64,000 bases of DNA from Oceanospirillum sanctuarii (GTDB lineage Bacteria > Pseudomonadota > Gammaproteobacteria > Pseudomonadales > Halomonadaceae): assembly GCF_002150805.1 (NCBI RefSeq), contig NZ_MTBA01000001.1:393854-457853 (forward strand). Direction: 5' to 3'. This document shows positions 57,098 through 64,000 of this stretch, in pieces (position 1 is the stretch's first letter; each line of letters opens with the position of its first letter). A program made the position numbers and the translations under genes. A model generated the notes under the pieces. The model had not been told where the DNA came from. It saw only the letters and a program-made list of their open reading frames with translations, and made no database searches.

Positions 57098-57553
57098 ATG
57101 TCAGACGTTTTAAGTAAAGACAGTTATCCGTTTAGTTGGCCGGTTCGTGTTTATTACGAAGACACGGACACCGGGGGCGTTGTGTATTACGCCAATTATC
57201 TCAAGTTTTATGAGCGCGCGCGGACTGAAGCCCTGCGACATATCGGTTTTCAGCAGGAGGCGCTTAAAAATGAAGATAATCTGCTTTTCGTTGTTTCCAG
57301 TGTGCAAGCGGATTACAAGCGTCCTGCGGTTTTGGATGATGAACTGACAGTTTTTGTCAGGATTGCCAAAATGGCACGTACTTACCTTGTTTTTGAACAG
57401 AAAATTGTCAAAGAAATAGATGGCAAAGAAACGTTACTAAATGCTGCAACCGTTAAAGTTGCCTGTGTGCAGGGTGATTCTTACCGCCCAAAAGCTTGGC
57501 CTGATGCGGTTTCTGAGCGATTCGAAACGTTAATCGCAGATAATTCCCAGTGA
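57098..57553 (+). CDS. ybgC: Tol-Pal-associated acyl-CoA thioesterase
   Basis: A 151-residue hot-dog fold thioesterase. The 4-hydroxybenzoyl-CoA-thioesterase-type active site YYEDTDTGGVVYYANYLKFYERARTE carries the catalytic aspartate. First gene of the tol-pal cluster as in E. coli. A hairpin AATTCCCAGT/ACTGGGAATT overlaps its stop codon. Confidence 0.95.
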   Translation: MSDVLSKDSYPFSWPVRVYYEDTDTGGVVYYANYLKFYERARTEALRHIGFQQEALKNEDNLLFVVSSVQADYKRPAVLDDELTVFVRIAKMARTYLVFEQKIVKEIDGKETLLNAATVKVACVQGDSYRPKAWPDAVSERFETLIADNSQ

Positions 57554-57592
57554 AAAACTGGGAATTAAGAATGTTGATTGAAAATGACAGCT

Positions 57593-57630
57593 TTTCAGAC
57601 AGGAACTTTTTCTGTCACACTTGTCTGAAA
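57593..57630. repeat. Inverted repeat upstream of tolQ
   Basis: TTTCAGACA (57593-57601) and TGTCTGAAA (57622-57630), 9-bp perfect arms around 20 nt. No T-run follows. It lies in the only sizeable gap of the ybgC-cpoB cluster and could be an operator or a 5'-UTR stem. Confidence 0.5.
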
Positions 57631-57716
57631 GGATTGAAATTGAAGCTTTTTTTCATTTATAACAGTATCTTGGCCGTTTAATATTAAGTTTTTAGTTTAT
57701 ATCAAAAGGGGCGCAT

Positions 57717-58400
57717 GTGGACGATAAGCTATCTTTGCTGGGGTTGATTGTTGAAGCCAGTGTTGTAGTTCAGTTGGTAATGGCCAGTCTGGTTTTGGCT
57801 TCGATTCTTTCCTGGATGTTTATTCTGCAGCGTGCCGCGGTTATTGGTCATGCCAAGAAAAGCATGGAAGAGTTTGAGGATCGTTTCTGGTCCGGTATGG
57901 ATCTTTCCCAGCTGTATCGCGAAGTGAGCAGTGAAGCCAACGGCTCTGGAGCAGAAAATATCTTCCGTGCAGGTTTTAAAGAGTTCTCCCGTCTGAGCCA
58001 AAAGAGCTCAGTCGATTCGGATGCCTTATTGGAAGGTGTACAACGTGCGATGCGAGTGGCACTAGCGCGTGAAGAAGAGCGTCTGAGTGAAAACCTTCCT
58101 TTCCTTGCTACCGTTGGTTCTACCAGTCCTTATATTGGCCTGTTTGGTACGGTTTGGGGGATTATGAACTCCTTCCGTGATCTTGCTCATGTCCAACAGG
58201 CGACTCTAGCTGTTGTAGCACCTTCGATTTCTGAAGCCTTGATCGCAACAGCGATGGGGCTTTTTGCAGCGATTCCTGCGGTTATTGCGTACAACCGATA
58301 CTCGACGAAAACCGAGTTGCTGATGGTGCGCTATGAAACCTTTGCTGATGAATTCTCCAGCATCCTTCACCGTAACGTCCACAGTCAGAACGCAGGCTGA
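57717..58400 (+). CDS. tolQ: Tol-Pal system inner-membrane protein TolQ
   Basis: A 227-residue homologue of ExbB/MotA with three membrane helices (residues about 15-37, 135-157, 168-190). Signature: LPFLATVGSTSPYIGLFGTVWGIMNSF and SEALIATAMGLFAAIPAVIAYN. With TolR it forms the proton-driven motor acting on TolA. The start is GTG preceded by AGGGGCGCAT; an ATG two bases earlier is out of frame. Confidence 0.96.
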   Translation: MDDKLSLLGLIVEASVVVQLVMASLVLASILSWMFILQRAAVIGHAKKSMEEFEDRFWSGMDLSQLYREVSSEANGSGAENIFRAGFKEFSRLSQKSSVDSDALLEGVQRAMRVALAREEERLSENLPFLATVGSTSPYIGLFGTVWGIMNSFRDLAHVQQATLAVVAPSISEALIATAMGLFAAIPAVIAYNRYSTKTELLMVRYETFADEFSSILHRNVHSQNAG

Positions 58401-58402
58401 TT

Positions 58403-58837
58403 ATGTCCGGATACCGCTACCGTAAGCCGAAAAAGCTGGTTGCAGAGATCAATGTTGTTCCTTACATCGATGTGATGTTGGTACTGCTGGTGATCTTTAT
58501 GGTGACTGCCCCGATCCTGACTCAGGGGGTTAAGGTTGAGCTACCTGAAGCAGTCTCTGCCCCCTTAGATGTCAATGAAGATGATCTGCCTTTGATTGTT
58601 GCTGTTAAAAAGTCTGGTGAGTACTTCCTTGAGTTAGGTCCGGATAAAGAGCAGCCTATTGATCCTGCAGATCTGTCGCTGAAAGTCGGCAAGATCACCC
58701 GTCAGAACCCCGCCGTTCAGGTTCTGGTTCGTGGTGATAAGAATGTTGAATATGGCTCCGTTATCCAGCTGATGAGTGTTCTGCAGCAGGCCGGTGCCCG
58801 TAATATTGGTTTATTGTCACAGCCTCCCGAGAAATGA
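58403..58837 (+). CDS. tolR: Tol-Pal system protein TolR
   Basis: A 144-residue ExbD-like protein: one N-terminal membrane helix containing the proton-path aspartate (INVVPYIDVMLVLLVIFMVTAP), then a periplasmic domain. Starts two bases after the tolQ stop and overlaps tolA by 4 bp. Confidence 0.96.
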   Translation: MSGYRYRKPKKLVAEINVVPYIDVMLVLLVIFMVTAPILTQGVKVELPEAVSAPLDVNEDDLPLIVAVKKSGEYFLELGPDKEQPIDPADLSLKVGKITRQNPAVQVLVRGDKNVEYGSVIQLMSVLQQAGARNIGLLSQPPEK

Positions 58838-59790
58838 GACAGGATACTCCGATACAGGGCAGTGGATTGCTGTTTCCTTTGTTGATTGCTGTAGGCACCC
58901 ACCTGTTGGGCTTCTGGTTGCTTTGGTTTGGCTGGCAGCAAGCCAGTACGATTTCAGAACAGCGCATGCCCAAAATAAATCCTGAGGACATTATCTCAGC
59001 AGTTGCTGTGCAGCAGGATCCTATAGAGGCAATGCGTCAGAAGCAGCGTGCACAAGATGCTGCTAAAGCCAAGGCTCGCGCTGAGCAAGAGCGTCGCCGC
59101 CAGCAGGAACTTCAGAGACAGGCCGAAGCCCGTAAGCAGGCATTGATCCGGCAGCGGGAAGAAGAGGCGCGCCAGAAAGAGTTAGAGCGTAAACGACAGG
59201 AAGCAGCCGCGAAGCGTGAGGCTGACCGTAAGGCTGCGGAAGAAGCAAAGAAACAAGCAGAGTTAAAACGTCAACAACAGCTTAAGGCGGAGCAAGCTAA
59301 AAAAGCTGGAGAAGCCCGTAAGCAGGAAGAAATACGAAAACGTGAAGCTCAGTTGGCTGCAGCTAAAGAGCAGAAAGCAGCTCTTGCAGCGGCTGAAGCC
59401 GAGCGAAAACGGAAAGAAGCCATCGAAGCTGAAAAACGCTCACTTCAGGCTGCTCTGGATGAGGAAGAGGCTTTCTTATCGCAGTTGGAAGACCGTGAAC
59501 GTCTGGCGTCTATGCAGATGCTGATTAAAAGTTACGTAGAGCAGAACTGGTCTCGGCCGCCTACAGCGCGAAAAGGGATGCAGGCGGTTCTTAAGATTGA
59601 GCTTTTACCTACCGGTGAAGTGAAGTCTGTTAATGTGATTGAGTCCAGTAAAGATAGTGCCTTTGATCGCTCGGCTGAGCAGGCGGTTTATCGTGCGGGG
59701 CCTTTTCGTGAGTTACAGGACCTTAAACCGCATCAAAGAGATGCTTTCCGATCGTTTAATCTGGTGTTTAAACCTGAGGATATTCAGTAA
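58834..59790 (+). CDS. tolA: Tol-Pal system protein TolA
   Basis: A 318-residue protein: N-terminal membrane anchor ([23 protein letters not shown]), a long charged helical domain II (about 65-215) rich in Ala, Lys, Glu, Arg and Gln, and a globular C-terminal domain III ([35 protein letters not shown] ... [15 protein letters not shown]) that contacts TolB/Pal. Somewhat shorter than E. coli TolA (421). Confidence 0.95.
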   Translation: MRQDTPIQGSGLLFPLLIAVGTHLLGFWLLWFGWQQASTISEQRMPKINPEDIISAVAVQQDPIEAMRQKQRAQDAAKAKARAEQERRRQQELQRQAEARKQALIRQREEEARQKELERKRQEAAAKREADRKAAEEAKKQAELKRQQQLKAEQAKKAGEARKQEEIRKREAQLAAAKEQKAALAAAEAERKRKEAIEAEKRSLQAALDEEEAFLSQLEDRERLASMQMLIKSYVEQNWSRPPTARKGMQAVLKIELLPTGEVKSVNVIESSKDSAFDRSAEQAVYRAGPFRELQDLKPHQRDAFRSFNLVFKPEDIQ

Positions 59791-61097
59791 TGCCTTTTAA
59801 GAAATGGATTAAAGCAGCTGCTTTTACCTTGCTATGTGTTACCCAGCAGGCAGTTGCAGACCTGACCATTGAAATTACCCAGGGCAATGACAGAGCAACG
59901 CCGGTTGCTGTTGTTCCTTTTGCATGGTTAGGTCAGAGTCCTTTGCCTGAGGATGTCGCGCAGATTGTCTCGGACGACCTTGAGCGAAGTGGTCTGATTC
60001 GCCCGTTGTCCCGTAGTGATATGTTGAGCCTGCCCAGTCAGAAAAGTGAGATCTATTTTCGTGACTGGTCGCTGTTAAAACAGGATTATCTTCTGATAGG
60101 ACAGGTTAGACCTTCTGTTTCTCCCGGTGTGTTAACGATTCAGTTTGAGCTTTACGATGTTGTTCGTCAGACTCGTGTTTTAGGCGAAGTTATCTCGGGT
60201 AAGGTAAGTGAGCTGCGCTCAAGGGCTCACTATATTAGCGATAAGGTATTTGAACACCTTACTGGTATTGAGGGAGCTTTTTCCACACGTCTTGCTTATG
60301 TGACCATGCGTAAGGATGAAGCAGGCCAGAATAAATATGAACTCAAGGTGGCAGATGCTGATGGTCGTCGTGAAAAGTCAATTTTGACGACGTACAAACC
60401 GATTTTATCACCTTCATGGTCGCCTGATGCGCAGCACTTAGCCTATGTGTCATTTGAGACGGGGCGGCCGGGTATCTTTATTCAGAACGTATATTCAGGT
60501 AAGCGCCGACAATTGACAGCGTTTAAAGGTCTTAATGGTGCGCCATCCTGGTCTCCGGATGGAGAGAAATTAGCGGTTGTTTTATCTAAAGATGGTAATC
60601 CAGAGTTATATGTTATCGATCTGAACACTTATAAGATGAAGCGCCTGACAAAGCATTATGCTATCGATACAGAACCTGAGTGGTCTCCTGATGGCGAAAG
60701 AATTATGTTCACCTCTTCCCGAAGTGGTGGACCCCAGATTTACCAGCTTGATTTAGTATCTGGTGAAACAGAGCGATTGACATTTGAAGGTAACTATAAT
60801 GCACGTGCTCGTTTTTCACCGGACGGTACTGAGATCTATTTTGTGCATCAGAAAGATGGCATCTTTCATATTGCTGCACAGGAGCTGGCAAATAATCGTC
60901 TGAGAATACTAACTCAGACGCCATTAGATGAGTCTCCCAGTGTTTCTCCTAATGGAAGTATGTTAATTTATGCGACACAGGAAGGATCAAGGGGATATTT
61001 AGGAGCTGTTTCTGTAAATGGTCAGATTCGTTACCGACTTCCCTCCCAGCGTGCTGATGTACGAGAGCCTGCTTGGTCGCCTTTTTTAACGAATTAA
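59790..61097 (+). CDS. tolB: Tol-Pal system periplasmic protein TolB
   Basis: A 435-residue protein. Signal peptide ([16 protein letters not shown]), N-terminal alpha/beta domain ([22 protein letters not shown]), then a six-bladed propeller with repeated W-S-P-D motifs ([57 protein letters not shown]). Its start codon overlaps the tolA stop by one base. It links TolA to Pal. Confidence 0.97.
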   Translation: MPFKKWIKAAAFTLLCVTQQAVADLTIEITQGNDRATPVAVVPFAWLGQSPLPEDVAQIVSDDLERSGLIRPLSRSDMLSLPSQKSEIYFRDWSLLKQDYLLIGQVRPSVSPGVLTIQFELYDVVRQTRVLGEVISGKVSELRSRAHYISDKVFEHLTGIEGAFSTRLAYVTMRKDEAGQNKYELKVADADGRREKSILTTYKPILSPSWSPDAQHLAYVSFETGRPGIFIQNVYSGKRRQLTAFKGLNGAPSWSPDGEKLAVVLSKDGNPELYVIDLNTYKMKRLTKHYAIDTEPEWSPDGERIMFTSSRSGGPQIYQLDLVSGETERLTFEGNYNARARFSPDGTEIYFVHQKDGIFHIAAQELANNRLRILTQTPLDESPSVSPNGSMLIYATQEGSRGYLGAVSVNGQIRYRLPSQRADVREPAWSPFLTN

Positions 61098-61147
61098 TAT
61101 TGTTATTTTAACTATAAAGTAAGTCCCGATCGCTTCAGGAGCCTGAT

Positions 61148-61711
61148 ATGGAATTTAAAAAATACAGCAAGACTTTGTTCTTTGGCGCAACTCTGGCCGT
61201 ACTGGCTGGCTGTGGTGGTAACGATGCAGTTACTCAGGATGACGTTAATGCGTCTACAGATGGTCAGGTTCAGCCTGTAATCACTAGTGACGGTTCTAAT
61301 GGTGATTCTGCTGTAAATGGTGAGCAACTGGGTCAGGAAGCACAGAACCTGCAGGACCAGGCTTCTTCTGCAATTGCTGCATTGCCTGAAGTTGAAACTG
61401 TTTACTTCGACTTCGACACTTCTGTAATCCGCGATGATTCTCGTGAAGTTCTGGATCTGCATGTTGCTTACCTGAACGCTAACCCTGCACAGAATGTTGT
61501 TCTGGAAGGTCACGCTGACGAGCGTGGTACCCGCGAATACAACAACGCGCTGGGCGAGCGTCGTGGTAACGCGGTTAAGAACTACTTCATGGTTCAGGGC
61601 GTAAGCGCTGATCGCATCGAAGTAATCAGCTACGGTGAAGAAAAGCCTGCAGTTATCGGTCACAACAATGCTGCATGGTCTAAAAACCGTCGTGTAGAAA
61701 TCAAATACTAA
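61148..61711 (+). CDS. pal: Peptidoglycan-associated lipoprotein Pal
   Basis: A 187-residue outer-membrane lipoprotein: signal with lipobox L-A-G-C, an Asn/Asp/Gln-rich linker, and an OmpA-like peptidoglycan-binding domain (VYFDFDTSVI, VVLEGHADERGTREYNNALGERRGNAV, AWSKNRRVEI). Completes the envelope-spanning Tol-Pal complex. Confidence 0.97.
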   Translation: MEFKKYSKTLFFGATLAVLAGCGGNDAVTQDDVNASTDGQVQPVITSDGSNGDSAVNGEQLGQEAQNLQDQASSAIAALPEVETVYFDFDTSVIRDDSREVLDLHVAYLNANPAQNVVLEGHADERGTREYNNALGERRGNAVKNYFMVQGVSADRIEVISYGEEKPAVIGHNNAAWSKNRRVEIKY

Positions 61712-61728
61712 GCTAAGACGGAGGCAGG

Positions 61729-62493
61729 ATGTCTATCCCATTCCGTAATGCTTTAAAGGTGCTGCCGCTTATGGCAGCATCCTTTTCTCTTCAGGCCGCA
61801 ACACTGTTTACTGATGAAAATGCCCCTGTCCTTGGTGCAGAACCTCCGGTAGCAGTTCAGCCAGCCCCTCAAAACACCGCGAATGCTCAATTACTGCTTC
61901 AGATTCAGCAACTGCAACAAGAGATGCAGATGCTGCGTAATGTAGTTGAACAGCAGCAGCAGATGATTAGTCAGCTTCAGAAAGATGGCCGGGACCGTTA
62001 TCTGGATGCGGATCGCCGTTTAAGCGATCTGTCTAAGCAGGTGTCTGATCTTCGAGATAACAAGGTTGTTGCCTCTGAGCCTGATGATAGCTCTTCTGTT
62101 TTACCCGTTGTAAGCGGTACGGCAAAAGAAGCTTATCAAAGTGCTTATGCTCTGGTTAAACAGCAAAAGTTTGATCAGGCGATTAGTGCTTATCAGGGCT
62201 TTATTAAGAATTATCCTGATTCCAGTTTGTTGCCTAATGCCTATTATTGGTTAGGTGAGCTGTATATGGTTAAGAATCTCACACAGGAGGCTGAAAGAGT
62301 CTTTCTGACAGTAGTTGAGACTTATCCCAAGAGTCGTAAAGTACCTGATGCCAGTTATAAGTTAGGATTGGTTTATGCTCGTTATGGTCAGATGGATAAA
62401 GCAAAAGCTCAGATGAACGAAGTGAAGAAGCAGTTCCCCAAAAGTACGGCTTCTAAACTTGCGGATCAATTCCTGGATGCACAACAGAAATGA
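61729..62493 (+). CDS. cpoB: Cell division coordinator CpoB (YbgF)
   Basis: A 254-residue periplasmic protein: signal peptide (VLPLMAASFSLQA), a Gln-rich trimerising coiled coil (about 50-110: LLLQIQQLQQEMQMLRNVVEQQQ) and tandem TPR repeats (about 130-250: KEAYQSAYALVKQQKFDQAISAYQGFIKNYPDSSLLPNAYYWLGELY). In E. coli it couples Tol with peptidoglycan synthesis by PBP1B. It begins 18 bp after pal. Confidence 0.96.
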   Translation: MSIPFRNALKVLPLMAASFSLQAATLFTDENAPVLGAEPPVAVQPAPQNTANAQLLLQIQQLQQEMQMLRNVVEQQQQMISQLQKDGRDRYLDADRRLSDLSKQVSDLRDNKVVASEPDDSSSVLPVVSGTAKEAYQSAYALVKQQKFDQAISAYQGFIKNYPDSSLLPNAYYWLGELYMVKNLTQEAERVFLTVVETYPKSRKVPDASYKLGLVYARYGQMDKAKAQMNEVKKQFPKSTASKLADQFLDAQQK

Positions 62494-62530
62494 TCTGATG
62501 TGGTCTGACTATTATCTGTTTGTACCGATG

Positions 62531-62566
62531 AACGGCGCTTTGTTATACAATGCGCCGTTTGTTTTT
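62531..62566 (+). terminator. Terminator after cpoB
   Basis: AACGGCGC pairs with GCGCCGTT, followed by TGTTTTT. The loop TTTGTTATACAAT also resembles a -10 element, so the site may both end tol-pal transcription and start queC. Confidence 0.75.
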
Positions 62567-62599
62567 CTGTAATTATCAGGTTTTGGCGTTGTAAATATA

Positions 62600-63277
62600 A
62601 TGGCTATAAAAAAAGCAGTAGTTTTAGTATCGGGTGGTCTGGATTCGGCCACCGTTCTGGCATCAGCAGTCGCTCAGGGATACGAGTGTTACGCATTAAG
62701 CTTTGATTATGGACAGCGTCAAATCTCTGAACTGAAAGCAGCAGGGGATGTTGCTAAAAAACATGGTGCCAAGGCGCATAAAGTTATTCGTCTGGGATTG
62801 AATGATTTTGGTGGTTCGGCGCTGACTGATCACGATATAGATGTCCCTGAGGATGAAAGCGACGGCATTCCAGTAACCTATGTTCCTGCCAGAAACACGG
62901 TTTTCCTGTCGATAGCCTTAGCTTGGGCAGAAGTACTTGAGGCTCAGCATATCTTTATTGGGGTAAATGCTGTTGATTATTCCGGTTATCCGGATTGTCG
63001 TCCGGAATTTATTAATGCTTATGAAGTGATGGCCAACCTGGCAACTAAGGCTGGTGTTGAGGGTAATAAGCTGCATATTGAGACTCCGCTTTTGAACTTA
63101 ACCAAGGCTGAGATCATCAAATCCGGTATAGCTGCTGGTGTTGATTACAGTCTGACAGTTTCCTGCTACCAGGCTGACGACGAAGGTCGTGCCTGCGGTG
63201 TGTGTGATAGTTGCCGACTGAGGGCTAAAGGATTTTCCGATGCGGGTGTGGCTGATCCAACCCGATATGCGGTCTGA
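62600..63277 (+). CDS. queC: 7-cyano-7-deazaguanine synthase QueC
   Basis: A 225-residue PP-loop ATPase: [16 protein letters not shown] (S-G-G-x-D-S) and a zinc site of C-x8-C-x2-C-x2-C ([17 protein letters not shown]). It makes preQ0 from carboxydeazaguanine for queuosine. In many relatives queE precedes queC at this spot; queE is absent here, so it must be elsewhere. Confidence 0.97.
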   Translation: MAIKKAVVLVSGGLDSATVLASAVAQGYECYALSFDYGQRQISELKAAGDVAKKHGAKAHKVIRLGLNDFGGSALTDHDIDVPEDESDGIPVTYVPARNTVFLSIALAWAEVLEAQHIFIGVNAVDYSGYPDCRPEFINAYEVMANLATKAGVEGNKLHIETPLLNLTKAEIIKSGIAAGVDYSLTVSCYQADDEGRACGVCDSCRLRAKGFSDAGVADPTRYAV

Positions 63278-63347
63278 TAACAAAGTCGGTGTGTTCGGAT
63301 TGGTAAGATATCCGGCGATTAAGTGATGGTGCGATTGAGGATTTTCT

Positions 63348-64000
63348 ATGTTGTGTGAGTTTGATTACAAGGCCCCTGCGGATCTGCTGAAAGACCGTAT
63401 TATTCTTGTGACTGGTGCCAGTGATGGTATTGGTCGTGAAGCTGCGAAAGCTTATGCAGCTCATGGTGCAACGGTAATTCTGGTTGGCCGCACCATCAAA
63501 AAGCTTGAGGAAGTCTATGACGAGATTGAAGAAGCTGGTGGGGCTCAGCCAGCCATTTTTCCTCTGAACTTTGAAACCGCAACTTACAAAGATTACGGTG
63601 AAATGGCCGAGTTGCTGCAGAAAGAGTTTGGCCGTATTGATGGCATTCTGCATAACGCTGGTATCCTGGGTTCTTTGACTCCTGTTGAGGCTTATAACCC
63701 TCAGCTCTGGGAGCAGGTGATGCAGGTTAACTTTAACTCCGCACTTCTGATGACTCAGTCGCTGTTGTCTCTGATGTATGAGTCAAAGGACGCGAGTATC
63801 ATCTTCACATCGTCCAGTGTGGGTCGTAAAGGTCGTGCTTTCTGGGGAGCGTACAGCATCTCTAAGTTCGCGACTGAAGGCCTGATGGAAACTCTGGCTG
63901 ATGAGTTAGAGAATATCTCCAGCATCCGTGTTAATAGTCTGAATCCTGGGGCGACACGAACCGGTATGCGTCAGCTGGCTTATCCAGGTGAAAATCCAGC
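63348..64000 (+). CDS. YciK-type SDR oxidoreductase, 3'-truncated
   Basis: The first 217 codons of a short-chain dehydrogenase running off the window. N-terminus: F-D-Y-K-A-P-A-D-L-L-K-D-R-I-I-L-V-T-G-A, cofactor glycine motif TGASDGIGREAA, then HNAGILG, S-S-S-V-G-R-K-G-R with Y-S-I-S-K (active-site Tyr and Lys) and NPGATRTGMR. The sequence pattern matches E. coli YciK. Substrate unknown. The ATG at 63348 has GAGG seven bases upstream. Confidence 0.9.
   Translation, partial: MLCEFDYKAPADLLKDRIILVTGASDGIGREAAKAYAAHGATVILVGRTIKKLEEVYDEIEEAGGAQPAIFPLNFETATYKDYGEMAELLQKEFGRIDGILHNAGILGSLTPVEAYNPQLWEQVMQVNFNSALLMTQSLLSLMYESKDASIIFTSSSVGRKGRAFWGAYSISKFATEGLMETLADELENISSIRVNSLNPGATRTGMRQLAYPGENP

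Overview
The window is a piece of chromosome from a marine-type gammaproteobacterium. The gene set and order (ruvC-ruvA-ruvB followed by ybgC-tolQRAB-pal-cpoB-queC, an IMPa-like protease, a nitrate/cyanate cluster carrying a PP2C-kinase fusion) point to the Oceanospirillales, around Amphritea, Marinobacterium or Neptunomonas. This placement is inferred from gene content and protein flavour, not from a database search. About 50 protein genes are present. I saw no rRNA or tRNA gene, CRISPR array, intact insertion sequence or prophage.

Region 1 (1-2.4 kb): a truncated DUF6544-like gene, a BMT5-like methyltransferase with a C-terminal zinc-finger-like tail, and an AT-rich PD-(D/E)XK nuclease resembling the catalytic half of AbaSI/PvuRts1I enzymes.

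Region 2 (2.4-24.5 kb): a complete nitrate/nitrite/cyanate assimilation island. It holds nirBD (nitrite reductase), modABC (molybdate uptake), nasA and a NasB-type flavoprotein (nitrate reductase), nrtABC (nitrate ABC importer), nasR (NIT-ANTAR antiterminator), a stand-alone PP2C phosphatase, an FNT nitrite channel, a PP2C-kinase fusion and cynS (cyanase). Six transcription units begin with an exact GG-N10-GC sigma-54 promoter, and nasR has a weaker seventh. NtrC-like boxes precede four of these units. Five units (nirB, nasB, nrtA, PP2C, FNT) have an intrinsic terminator between promoter and first gene, four of them with a shared GGCGTYCAT stem, as expected for NasR antitermination. modABC has the sigma-54 promoter but no attenuator. 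The cluster therefore appears to read both nitrogen starvation (NtrC/sigma-54) and nitrate/nitrite (NasR).

Region 3 (24.5-38.8 kb): mixed housekeeping and accessory genes: TauE/SafE exporter with a LysR regulator, rlmF, lrp/asnC, leuA with a structured leader, YitT, a PQQ-type sugar dehydrogenase, a nitroreductase, EamA divergent from marR over two palindromic operators, a glyoxalase-fold protein, an ABC ATPase, two tandem ICMT-like methyltransferases, a frameshifted AEC carrier and a TfoX-N protein. Region 4 (38.9-41.6 kb) is an AT-rich gene for an IMPa-like (M88) lipoprotein metalloprotease.

Region 5 (41.7-49.9 kb): glycine/serine catabolism: gcvH-gcvP and sdaA on the minus strand, a XRE-cupin regulator and gcvT on the plus strand, with matching TTTCCAAT-type palindromes upstream of the regulator and gcvT, and an unexplained 157-bp inverted-repeat element. 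Region 6 (50-64 kb): a LysR regulator, aspS, yebC, the ruv genes with a TRIC-like channel gene inserted, the complete tol-pal system, queC and the start of a YciK-type dehydrogenase.
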